5,187 nucleotides of DNA from Acidimicrobiia bacterium (lineage in GTDB: Bacteria > Actinomycetota > Acidimicrobiia > Spongiisociales > UBA5794), in NCBI GenBank assembly GCA_013003515.1, contig JABDIW010000245.1, positions 1-5,187 on the forward strand. The letters run 5' to 3'. Numbering within the stretch: position 1 is the first letter of the stretch; each line of letters begins with the position of its first letter. The position numbers were made by a program, and so were the translations under genes. Shown here in pieces: positions 1 to 5,187 of this stretch. Under the pieces are notes generated by a model, which was given only the letters and a program-made list of their open reading frames with translations, did not search any database and had not been told where the DNA came from.

Positions 1-18
1 GCGCCGGTCCGTGTGCTC

Positions 19-24
19 TAGCCT
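19..24 (+). promoter_or_regulatory. Possible -10 box for mdh
   Basis: TAGCCT keeps the conserved TA...T positions of a -10 hexamer and would start transcription near base 31, leaving a leader of about 25 bases before mdh. The matching -35 box would lie at or beyond the left edge of the window, so it cannot be judged. This is a weak call made from one hexamer in GC-rich DNA. Confidence 0.22.
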
Positions 25-44
25 GCGCAGAAGAACCGTCACGT

Positions 45-51
45 GAGGGAG
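45..51 (+). promoter_or_regulatory. Ribosome binding site of mdh
   Basis: GAGGGAG lies four bases before the ATG at 56. This good purine-rich Shine-Dalgarno match supports that ATG as the start of the malate dehydrogenase. Confidence 0.7.
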
Positions 52-55
52 CACC

Positions 56-991
56 ATGAGCAAGGTCACTGTCGTAGGCGCCGGGAAATACGGCTCGACC
101 ACCGTCCAGCGCATCGCCGAAGCCGACATTGTCGATGAAGTTGTCATGACCGACATCGTCGAGGGATTGCCCCAGGGGCTGGCTCTCGACATGAATCAGA
201 GCCGCCCCGTCGTCGGACACCGCACCAAGGTCGTCGGGACCAACGACTACGCCGACACCGCCGGGTCCGACGTCGTGGTGATCACCGCCGGTCTGCCCAG
301 GAAACCTGGCATGAGTCGCATGGATCTGCTCGAGGTCAACGCCGGCATCGTGAAGCAGGTGACGGAAGCGATCGTCGAGCACTCCCCGGACGCCGTGATC
401 ATCGTGGTCACCAACCCGCTCGACCAGATGACGACGCTTGCGGCCGAGGTGAGTGGGTTCCCGCGCCAGAGAGTCATGGGCCAGGCAGGGATCCTCGACA
501 GCTCGCGGTTTGCTCACTTCATCTCTGAGACGACCGGAGCGGACATTCAAACGGTGAAGGCCGTCACCCTGGGCAGCCACGGAGCGACCATGGTGCCCGT
601 CCCCTCACAGTGCCGGGTCGGGGACAAGCCGTTGTCGGAGGTGCTGGATGCAGAGACCATCGACGATCTGGTCGACCGCACTCGCAAGGGCGGCGCCGAG
701 ATCGTGGGGCTGCTGAAGACCGGTTCTGCCTATTACGCCCCGTCCGCTGCGGCCGCGGCGATGGCCCAGGCCGTGGTCGAGGACTCGGGTCTCGAGATGC
801 CGGTGTGCGCCTGGGTCGATGGTGAGTACGGCATCTCGGGTGTCTATCTGGGTGTGATGGGTCGCTTGGGTGCCGACGGTGTCAGCGCTGTCGTCGAGGT
901 CGACCTCACCGAATCGGAATCCGCTGCTCTCCATGAGGCTGCAGTTGCTGTGAAGGAAAAGGTCGAGGACCTGCGCCAGATCGAGCTGTAG
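56..991 (+). CDS. mdh: Malate dehydrogenase (NAD-dependent, LDH-like family)
   Basis: Cytoplasmic enzyme that interconverts malate and oxaloacetate with NAD(H) in the TCA cycle. The 311-residue length is normal for the LDH/MDH superfamily. The N-terminal Rossmann fold shows the glycine motif GAGKYGS (residues 8-14), and Asp33 at the end of the second strand is the usual mark of NAD preference. The active-site loop RKPGMSR (82-88) supplies the two substrate arginines, Arg82 and Arg88. Arg at position 82, where lactate dehydrogenases carry Gln, argues for malate over lactate. NPLD lies at 120-123, Asp148 and Arg151 are in LDSSRF, and catalytic His175 is in GSHG. The ATG has a strong ribosome binding site, and the next in-frame start would remove the glycine motif. 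The gene converges on a membrane-protein gene 11 bp downstream. All key residues are present, so function is well supported; cofactor preference is inferred. Confidence 0.96.
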   Translation: MSKVTVVGAGKYGSTTVQRIAEADIVDEVVMTDIVEGLPQGLALDMNQSRPVVGHRTKVVGTNDYADTAGSDVVVITAGLPRKPGMSRMDLLEVNAGIVKQVTEAIVEHSPDAVIIVVTNPLDQMTTLAAEVSGFPRQRVMGQAGILDSSRFAHFISETTGADIQTVKAVTLGSHGATMVPVPSQCRVGDKPLSEVLDAETIDDLVDRTRKGGAEIVGLLKTGSAYYAPSAAAAAMAQAVVEDSGLEMPVCAWVDGEYGISGVYLGVMGRLGADGVSAVVEVDLTESESAALHEAAVAVKEKVEDLRQIEL

Positions 992-1002
992 TCGCCGGTG
1001 CG

Positions 1003-1881
1003 CTAGCCGCTGCGGGCTGCGTCGATCTCGGCGGCCGATTGCCGGGCTGCCTCGCGCTGCTTCTCCGCCCGCTCTCTGGTCTTGATCTGATCACGGCGCC
1101 GCGCCCACAACGACACTGCCCCGATGAAGACGAACAGCGTGCCGACGACTCCCATCATCCACCCCGACGTGACCTGGAGGTCCTTGTACTGCGCCGAGAC
1201 GCCGGACACGGCGTTCTGCTCGTCGAACAGCGTCGATCGGATGGCACCCGCTGACAGGAGATGGGCGAGGGCGGCGAATATCGAGGCGTTGATCAGCATC
1301 CGGTAGGGAGCGAGGGCAACGGGCCTCACGATCAGCGACACGATCGTGATGAGCCCGAACAGGATGGTCACCCACAACCCTCCGGTGAGCGTGACCTCGC
1401 CGAGGGCCGGGAAGACGGCAAAGGCCAGCACTGCGAAGAGCACGAGGAACAGCCCTATGGAGGCGAGTTGGGAGCCGGCAAGTGGCGTTCGATCCTTGAG
1501 CAGAGCCATCGTGACGGCAGTGGTGCCGAGCCCGAAGATGGCGGCGATGATGAGACCAGTGCCTCCATCGAACTCCAGCGAATAGTCCTCGCGGATGAAG
1601 ATGAATGCCAGAGCCGATCCCATGACGGCGGTGGCGATGGTGATTGTGACCGCCCGGCTTCTCTCGGTGGCAGCCTCCGGGGCTGCCAACAGCGTGGCGA
1701 TCAGGAGCGCGACGCCGATACCGAGGGTCACCCACCCGTGCACCATCTCGAATCCTCGCATCGACCACGGTTCGACGAGGAACCGGTAGGAGGGGATGAC
1801 TCTGGCGTACTCCCAGGCGACCGAAACGATCATCAGGAAGGCGCCGAAGGTGCCTACAGCTGCTCCGAAGTTCTTTCGCAT
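1003..1881 (-). CDS. Polytopic membrane protein of unknown function, about 8 helices
   Basis: I do not recognise a family. From the ATG at 1881 the protein is 292 residues, with hydrophobic segments at roughly 4-26, 44-66, 77-97, 109-128, 138-158, 166-186, 194-213 and 238-260. Charge distribution (Arg/Lys at both ends and in loops 2, 4 and 6; acidic loop 3) suggests eight helices with both ends in the cytoplasm. The largest outside loop is about 214-237. The tail (261-292) begins with an Arg cluster and is rich in Arg, Glu and Ala, suggesting a soluble helix. No transporter, protease or kinase motif is visible. The reading frame can extend to a GTG at 1911 (302 residues, extra VAPRRPVRR-type leader). 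I prefer 1881 because it is an ATG with GGTGAGG just upstream and because a promoter-like -10 box overlaps the GTG. It converges on mdh and diverges from the SCP2 gene. Confidence 0.8.
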   Translation of the reverse strand: MRKNFGAAVGTFGAFLMIVSVAWEYARVIPSYRFLVEPWSMRGFEMVHGWVTLGIGVALLIATLLAAPEAATERSRAVTITIATAVMGSALAFIFIREDYSLEFDGGTGLIIAAIFGLGTTAVTMALLKDRTPLAGSQLASIGLFLVLFAVLAFAVFPALGEVTLTGGLWVTILFGLITIVSLIVRPVALAPYRMLINASIFAALAHLLSAGAIRSTLFDEQNAVSGVSAQYKDLQVTSGWMMGVVGTLFVFIGAVSLWARRRDQIKTRERAEKQREAARQSAAEIDAARSG

Positions 1882-1884
1882 TCG

Positions 1885-1891
1885 CCTCACC
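1885..1891 (-). promoter_or_regulatory. Ribosome binding site favouring the ATG at 1881
   Basis: Read on the minus strand, GGTGAGG lies three bases before the ATG at 1881. The spacing is short, but no comparable purine run sits at a useful distance from the alternative GTG at 1911. It therefore tips the start choice toward 1881. Confidence 0.45.
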
Positions 1892-1909
1892 GGTCGTCGA
1901 GGGGCCACC

Positions 1910-1939
1910 ACTCTAGAGGGTGCGACCGTGGCCTTTCAG
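1910..1939 (-). promoter_or_regulatory. Candidate promoter for the membrane-protein gene
   Basis: On the minus strand, CTGAAA (1939-1934, four of six matches to TTGACA) is followed after 18 bases by TAGAGT (1915-1910, TA...T conserved). Transcription would start near 1903, giving a leader of about 20 bases before the ATG at 1881. It would lie downstream of the GTG at 1911, so if real it rules out that longer start. The -10 box partly overlaps the palindrome CTCTAGAG (1911-1918), which might bind a regulator, but eight bases is too short to claim an operator. Confidence 0.35.
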
Positions 1940-1960
1940 GTCGATGAGCGTCGGTACAAT
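1933..1960 (+). promoter_or_regulatory. Candidate promoter for the SCP2 gene
   Basis: TACAAT (1955-1960) matches the -10 consensus at five of six bases and stands out in GC-rich DNA. A weak -35 candidate, CTTTCA (1933-1938), lies 16 bases upstream. Transcription would begin near 1967, leaving a leader of about 23 bases that carries the ribosome binding site AAAGGA (1979-1984), five bases before the GTG start. The -10 box is the strong part; the -35 is doubtful. Confidence 0.5.
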
Positions 1961-1989
1961 GGGCCTCGCTACGACACGAAAGGAAGGCC

Positions 1990-2373
1990 GTGAGCAAGTT
2001 CCTATCCGAAGAGTGGGTCTCGGCAGCCGGCGCTGCACTCAACGATCATGCCGGATTCTCCGGGTCCATTGCCAACGTCGACATGGGACTGCAGTTCCAG
2101 GTGACAGAAACAGGTGGTGATGATGTCCACTACTACCTGAGCATCGGCGGCGGTTCGGCCGAGATGGCACTTGGTGAGCTCGACGGTGCCGACGTCACGG
2201 TCGCCAATGACTACGAGACGGCCGCTGCGGTTTCCAAGGGTGAGCTGAACACCCAGATGGCCTTCATGCAGGGCAAACTCAAGGTGTCAGGCAACATGGC
2301 CAAGCTGATGATGCACCAGGCAGTGATCAACGAATTCGCCTCTGCGCTGTCCGGTCTGGACACCGAGTACTAG
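1990..2373 (+). CDS. SCP2 sterol-binding-domain (lipid carrier) protein
   Basis: Small soluble protein of 127 residues consisting of a single SCP2 domain, the fold of sterol carrier protein 2. The family binds lipids or fatty acyl-CoA in a hydrophobic tunnel; the ligand here is unknown. The family pattern is visible in the strand-then-helix stretch at 67-81 (ADVTV followed by a Tyr-Glu-Thr helix) and in the Phe-Met-Gln-Gly-Lys-Leu-Lys-Val-Ser-Gly segment at 92-101. That segment is followed by a Met-rich amphipathic helix (103-108). No signal peptide or membrane helix is seen. The GTG start has AAAGGA five bases upstream. The gene has its own likely promoter and a terminator directly after it, so it appears monocistronic. 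It is not fused to a thiolase, dehydrogenase or acetyltransferase domain as some SCP2 domains are. Family assignment is firm; physiological role is not. Confidence 0.88.
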   Translation: MSKFLSEEWVSAAGAALNDHAGFSGSIANVDMGLQFQVTETGGDDVHYYLSIGGGSAEMALGELDGADVTVANDYETAAAVSKGELNTQMAFMQGKLKVSGNMAKLMMHQAVINEFASALSGLDTEY

Positions 2374-2397
2374 GCGTCGGCGGCCAATCCGACCTGG

Positions 2398-2423
2398 AGA
2401 GGCGGCCTCCGGGCCGCCTTTCT
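2398..2423 (+). terminator. Rho-independent terminator of the SCP2 gene
   Basis: A perfect 7-bp GC stem, GGCGGCC (2401-2407) and GGCCGCC (2412-2418), closes a TCCG tetraloop. It is followed by TTTCT and preceded by purines (AGA) that can lengthen the stem by A-T and G-T pairs. It lies 24 bases after the SCP2 stop codon. The T tract is only on the plus-strand side, so it should act mainly on SCP2 transcripts. The same hairpin lies past the sdhB stop but would lack a U tract there, so it could at most be a weak terminator for the sdh operon. Confidence 0.8.
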
Positions 2424-2437
2424 GCTGTTGCGGGCCG

Positions 2438-3199
2438 CTATTCCTGGCCGGCGTGGCGGCGGTCGTAGACCATCGCCTTGAGGTAGTCGCGGTTCATCAT
2501 GGCGATGTAGTCGAGTGAGATGCCCTTGGGGCACGCCGACTCGCACTCCCCGTGGTTGGTACACGAACCGAAGTACTCCTCCATCGTCTCGACCATGGCC
2601 GAGACCCTGCTCCACCGTTCGGGCTGGCCCTGGGGGAGGAGGCTGAGGTGGGCGATCTTGGCTGATGTGAACAGCTGAGCGGCCCCGTTGGGGCAGGCGG
2701 CGACACACGCCGCACAGCCGATGCACGCAGCCGCATCCATCGAAGCTTCGGCAGCGTCCTTGGGGACCAGGATGAGGTTGGCGTCCGGTGCAGTTCCCGT
2801 GGGCGCCGAGATGAAGCCACCGGCGGTGACGATCTCGTCGAACGCCGACCGGTCGACCATGAGATCCTTGATGACGGGGAACGCCGTTGCCCTCCACGGC
2901 TCGATGACGATCGTGTCGCCATCGTCGAACTTCCTCATGTGGAGCTGACAGGTTGCCGTTCCCTGCTGGGGTCCGTGCGCCTGTCCGTCGATCATCAGGC
3001 CACAGCAGCCACAGATCCCCTCGCGACAGTCGTGCTCGAACGTGATGGGTTCCTCGCCGGCCAGGTTGAGGCGCTCGTTGACGATGTCGAGCATCTCCAG
3101 AAAGGAGGCTTCCTCGGAGATGTCCGTGGCCTCGTACGTCTTGAACTCGCCCGAAGCGTCAGGTCCGGCCTGCCGCCAAACGCGAAGTGTCACATCCAC
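2438..3199 (-). CDS. sdhB: Succinate dehydrogenase iron-sulfur subunit
   Basis: Electron-transfer subunit of complex II, carrying electrons from the flavin of SdhA to quinone at the membrane anchor. It has 253 residues from the GTG at 3199, normal for the family. An N-terminal ferredoxin-like domain holds the [2Fe-2S] cysteines Cys58, Cys63, Cys66 and Cys84 in a CREGICGCC motif; Cys65 is an additional cysteine. The C-terminal domain has CIGCAACVAACP (159-170) and CTNHGECESACP (213-224). By analogy with E. coli SdhB, Cys159, 162, 165 and 223 bind [4Fe-4S], and Cys169, 213 and 219 bind [3Fe-4S]. The frame is open upstream to 3310, but that would overlap sdhA by 112 bases with an Arg-rich, non-homologous leader. 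The GTG at 3199 has GAGGAG nine bases upstream and overlaps the sdhA stop by one base. It is the last visible gene of the operon. No separate second anchor gene follows, as expected for a single-anchor sdhCAB type. Confidence 0.95.
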   Translation of the reverse strand: MDVTLRVWRQAGPDASGEFKTYEATDISEEASFLEMLDIVNERLNLAGEEPITFEHDCREGICGCCGLMIDGQAHGPQQGTATCQLHMRKFDDGDTIVIEPWRATAFPVIKDLMVDRSAFDEIVTAGGFISAPTGTAPDANLILVPKDAAEASMDAAACIGCAACVAACPNGAAQLFTSAKIAHLSLLPQGQPERWSRVSAMVETMEEYFGSCTNHGECESACPKGISLDYIAMMNRDYLKAMVYDRRHAGQE

Positions 3200-5115
3200 T
3201 ACTTGTAACTCCTCGTCTTCAACTCGACATTCTCGAATTCCAGTGGTTCGGCCACGCGGTTGGCGTCGACGTTGTTGCCCTGCCATTGCCATGCCGAGAC
3301 GAACGCCCACTCCTCGTCGTTGCGCACGGCCTCGCCCTCTTCGGTCTGGTACTCAACGCGGAAGTGGGCCCCACAGGACTCGTCGCGATCGAGAGCGTCC
3401 TGACACATCAGCCGGGCCAGCTCGAAGAAGTCGCCCAGCCGATTGGCCTTCTCGAGTGTCTCGTTGACCGAGGCGTCGTCGCCGAGAACCGTCACGTCCT
3501 TGTAGTACTCCTCCTCGAGCGCCGGGATCTCCGAGAGGGCCTTCTCGAGGCCGGCACGGGAGCGGGCCATGCCACAGTGCTCGAGCATGATCTTTCCCAG
3601 CTCGCGGTGGAAGTCGTCGACCGTGCGGGTCCCGTTGATCGACAGGAACCGGGAGAGACGGTCCTTGGCCTCGGCCTCCGCCTGCTTGAACACGGGGTCG
3701 TCGGTCGGCACCGGGGTGACGTTGAGATAGTCGGCCAGGTAGTCGGCGACGGTGTACGAGATGACGAAGTAGCCGTCTGCCAGGCCCTGCATCAGGGCCG
3801 ATGCCCCGAGCCGGTTGGCGCCATGGTCGGAGAAGTTCGCCTCGCCGAGGGCATAGAGGCCGGGGATGTTCGTCATCAGGTTGTAGTCCACCCACAACCC
3901 GCCCATCGTGTAGTGAGGGGCCGGGTAGATGCGCATCGGTTGGCTATACGGGTCCTCGTCGGTGATGCGGTGGTACATCTCGAAGAGGTTCCCGTAGCGG
4001 GCTTCGATGGTCTCCTTGCCGAGCCGGCCGATGGCATCGCGGAAGTCGAGATACACACCGTTGTGGAGCGGTCCGACACCGAGTCCCTGGTCGAGCATCC
4101 GCATGGCGGCCCTCGAGCTGACGTCGCGGGGGGCCAGGTTGCCGAACGATGGGTAGATGCGCTCCAGGTAGTAGTCGCGCTCGTCTTCGGGGATGTCCCC
4201 GGCTGCCCGAGGATCCTCTCCCTTGGTCGGCACCCAGATGCGGCCGTCGTTGCGCAACGACTCCGACATGAGCGTCAGCTTCGACTGGAACTCGTCACTG
4301 GCAGGGATGCAGGTCGGGTGGATCTGGGTGAACGACGGGTTGGCGAACAGGGCTCCCTTGCGGTGGGCGCGCCATGCCGCCGTCACGTTGGACTTCATCG
4401 CCATCGTGGACAGATAGAAGACATTCGAGTACCCGCCGGTGGCCAGCAGGACTGCGTGCGCCGAGTGGGACTCGATCTCACCTGTGACGAGATCTCGGGT
4501 GACGATGCCGGCGGCGTGGCCGTCCTTGACGACCACGTCGAGCATCTCGGTGCGGGTGTGGAGCTCGACGGTTCCGGCGTTCACCTGGCGCATCAACCCC
4601 TGGTAGGCGCCGAGCAGGAGCTGCTGGCCGGTCTGCCCTCTGGCATAGAAGGTGCGGGACACCTGGGCTCCACCGAAGGAGCGGTTGTCGAGCAGGCCGC
4701 CGTATTCCCTGGCGAAGGGCACACCCTGTGCGGCGCACTGGTCGATGATCTCGTTGGAGACCTGGGCGAGGCGGTAGACGTTGGCCTCACGGGAGCGGTA
4801 GTCGCCGCCCTTGATGGTGTCGTAGAAGAGGCGGAAGATCGAGTCGCCGTCGTTGCGGTAGTTCTTGGCGGCGTTGATCCCACCTTGGGCGGCGATCGAA
4901 TGTGCCCGCCGTGCCGAGTCGTGATAGGTGAACGCCTTGACGTTGTAGCCGAGCTCCCCGAGCGTGGCGGCTGCGCCCGCGCCGGCGAGCCCGGTGCCCA
5001 CCACGATGATGTCGTACTTCCGCTTGTTCGACGGGTTGACCAGCCGGATGTCGAAGCGGTGGTTGTCCCACTTGTCGGCGAGGGGACCGGACGGAATCTT
5101 GGCGTCGAGTTGCAT
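3199..5115 (-). CDS. sdhA: Succinate dehydrogenase flavoprotein subunit
   Basis: Catalytic subunit of complex II, oxidising succinate to fumarate on the cytoplasmic face of the membrane. At 638 residues it is the longer form typical of the actinobacterial/Bacteroidetes-type enzyme. The FAD Rossmann motif GTGLAG is at 40-45. His72 in HSIAAQGGINAA corresponds to the histidine that binds FAD covalently. Substrate and catalytic residues by homology are His266 (HPTC), Arg330 (APRDVSSR, the proton-shuttle arginine), His401 (HYTMGG) and Arg435 (HGANRLGASAL). The C-terminal helical domain is complete. The ATG at 5115 has GAGGAG four bases upstream and starts 12 bp after the sdhC stop. The gene shares one base with the sdhB start. 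Close relatives include fumarate reductases, so the direction in vivo is inferred from operon type rather than proven; succinate oxidation is most likely. Confidence 0.96.
   Translation of the reverse strand: MQLDAKIPSGPLADKWDNHRFDIRLVNPSNKRKYDIIVVGTGLAGAGAAATLGELGYNVKAFTYHDSARRAHSIAAQGGINAAKNYRNDGDSIFRLFYDTIKGGDYRSREANVYRLAQVSNEIIDQCAAQGVPFAREYGGLLDNRSFGGAQVSRTFYARGQTGQQLLLGAYQGLMRQVNAGTVELHTRTEMLDVVVKDGHAAGIVTRDLVTGEIESHSAHAVLLATGGYSNVFYLSTMAMKSNVTAAWRAHRKGALFANPSFTQIHPTCIPASDEFQSKLTLMSESLRNDGRIWVPTKGEDPRAAGDIPEDERDYYLERIYPSFGNLAPRDVSSRAAMRMLDQGLGVGPLHNGVYLDFRDAIGRLGKETIEARYGNLFEMYHRITDEDPYSQPMRIYPAPHYTMGGLWVDYNLMTNIPGLYALGEANFSDHGANRLGASALMQGLADGYFVISYTVADYLADYLNVTPVPTDDPVFKQAEAEAKDRLSRFLSINGTRTVDDFHRELGKIMLEHCGMARSRAGLEKALSEIPALEEEYYKDVTVLGDDASVNETLEKANRLGDFFELARLMCQDALDRDESCGAHFRVEYQTEEGEAVRNDEEWAFVSAWQWQGNNVDANRVAEPLEFENVELKTRSYK
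3209..3214 (-). promoter_or_regulatory. Ribosome binding site of sdhB, inside the sdhA 3' end
   Basis: On the minus strand GAGGAG lies nine bases before the GTG at 3199, within the last codons of sdhA. It fixes the sdhB start at the sdhA stop and argues against the longer open frame. A second in-frame GTG at 3193 is also possible, with longer spacing. Confidence 0.65.
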
Positions 5116-5119
5116 GCGT

Positions 5120-5125
5120 CTCCTC
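5120..5125 (-). promoter_or_regulatory. Ribosome binding site of sdhA
   Basis: On the minus strand GAGGAG lies four bases before the sdhA ATG at 5115 and just past the sdhC stop codon, supporting that ATG as the start. It is the same hexamer that precedes sdhB. Confidence 0.7.
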
Positions 5126-5127
5126 GC

Positions 5128-5187
5128 TCAGCTGATCAAACCTGTGGCGACACCGACCGGAACGGTCAGAAAGCCGGCAACAACGAG
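5128..5187 (-). CDS. sdhC: Succinate dehydrogenase cytochrome b subunit, C-terminal end (partial)
   Basis: Only the last 19 codons and a TGA stop lie in the window; the rest is beyond the right edge. The visible peptide, LVVAGFLTVPVGVATGLIS, is uninterrupted hydrophobic sequence ending at the stop, as expected for the last membrane helix of the heme-b quinone-reducing anchor. Identification rests mainly on position: it sits 12 bp upstream of sdhA on the same strand, where sdhC lies in sdhCAB operons of this type. No heme ligand is visible in this fragment. A short anchor subunit of another name (sdhD) is the main alternative. Confidence 0.7.
   Translation of the reverse strand, partial: LVVAGFLTVPVGVATGLIS

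Noticed and set aside
1005..1018. AGCC/GGCT hairpin just past the mdh stop as a terminator
   Set aside because: Only four base pairs and no T tract follow, too weak to call a terminator.
1091..1768. Minus-strand 225-codon open frame in another frame of the membrane gene
   Set aside because: It is Arg/His/Gly-rich low-complexity sequence typical of a shifted frame in high-GC DNA, and it lies inside the better-supported gene.
1768..1785. Inverted repeat CGGTTC/GAACCG with a 6-base loop
   Set aside because: It lies inside the membrane-protein coding region with no T tract or regulatory context. A six-base stem is expected by chance in GC-rich sequence.
1261..1947. Long plus-strand open frame of 228 codons opposite the membrane-protein gene
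   Set aside because: Its composition is Gly/Asp/Glu/His-rich with no domain pattern. The opposite strand gives coherent membrane helices, so this is an antisense shadow of GC-rich coding DNA.
3200..3310. N-terminal extension of sdhB up to an ATG at 3310
   Set aside because: It overlaps sdhA by 112 bases, is Arg-rich and unlike SdhB N-termini. The GTG at 3199 has a good ribosome binding site at the sdhA stop.
5155..5167. GACCG/CGGTC short hairpin in the sdhC 3' end
   Set aside because: A five-base stem within coding sequence, with no T tract and continuing operon genes after it. It is likely chance.
1..5187. CRISPR array, tRNA/rRNA, insertion sequence, toxin-antitoxin or phage genes
   Set aside because: No spaced direct repeats, cloverleaf-like segments, transposase motifs or terminal inverted repeats were seen. 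The window is almost fully occupied by ordinary genes.

Overview
This is a GC-rich chromosomal window of central metabolism. It holds four complete genes, the 3' end of a fifth, and a short divergent promoter region. The GC bias, GTG starts, GAGGAG ribosome binding sites and the actinobacterial/Bacteroidetes-style sdhCAB operon suggest a high-GC actinobacterium. A lineage such as Acidimicrobiia would fit, but that placement is inference; no rRNA or other marker is present.

Layout. (1) 56-991, plus strand: malate dehydrogenase of the LDH-like family, with a good ribosome binding site. (2) 1003-1881 (possibly to 1911), minus strand: an unrecognised membrane protein with about eight predicted helices and a charged cytoplasmic tail. 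It converges on mdh with only 11 bp between the stop codons. (3) About 1882-1989: a compact divergent region that appears to hold back-to-back promoters. (4) 1990-2373, plus strand: a free-standing SCP2-type lipid-binding protein, followed by a clear hairpin/T-tract terminator at 2398-2423. (5) 2438-5187, minus strand: the succinate dehydrogenase operon, read right to left as sdhC (last 19 codons only), sdhA and sdhB. The sdhC-sdhA gap is 12 bp, and the sdhA stop overlaps the sdhB start by one base (TAGTG).

How they work together. SdhCAB oxidises succinate to fumarate and passes electrons to quinone. Malate dehydrogenase oxidises malate to oxaloacetate two steps later in the TCA cycle. Fumarase, the step between, is not in the window. 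The membrane protein and the SCP2 protein between them have no demonstrated link to the cycle. All intact genes have their expected key residues, and I see no frameshift, mobile element, CRISPR array or RNA gene. I found no convincing new biological system. The points most worth checking are the orphan membrane protein, the overlapping divergent promoters and the tightly coupled sdhA-sdhB junction.
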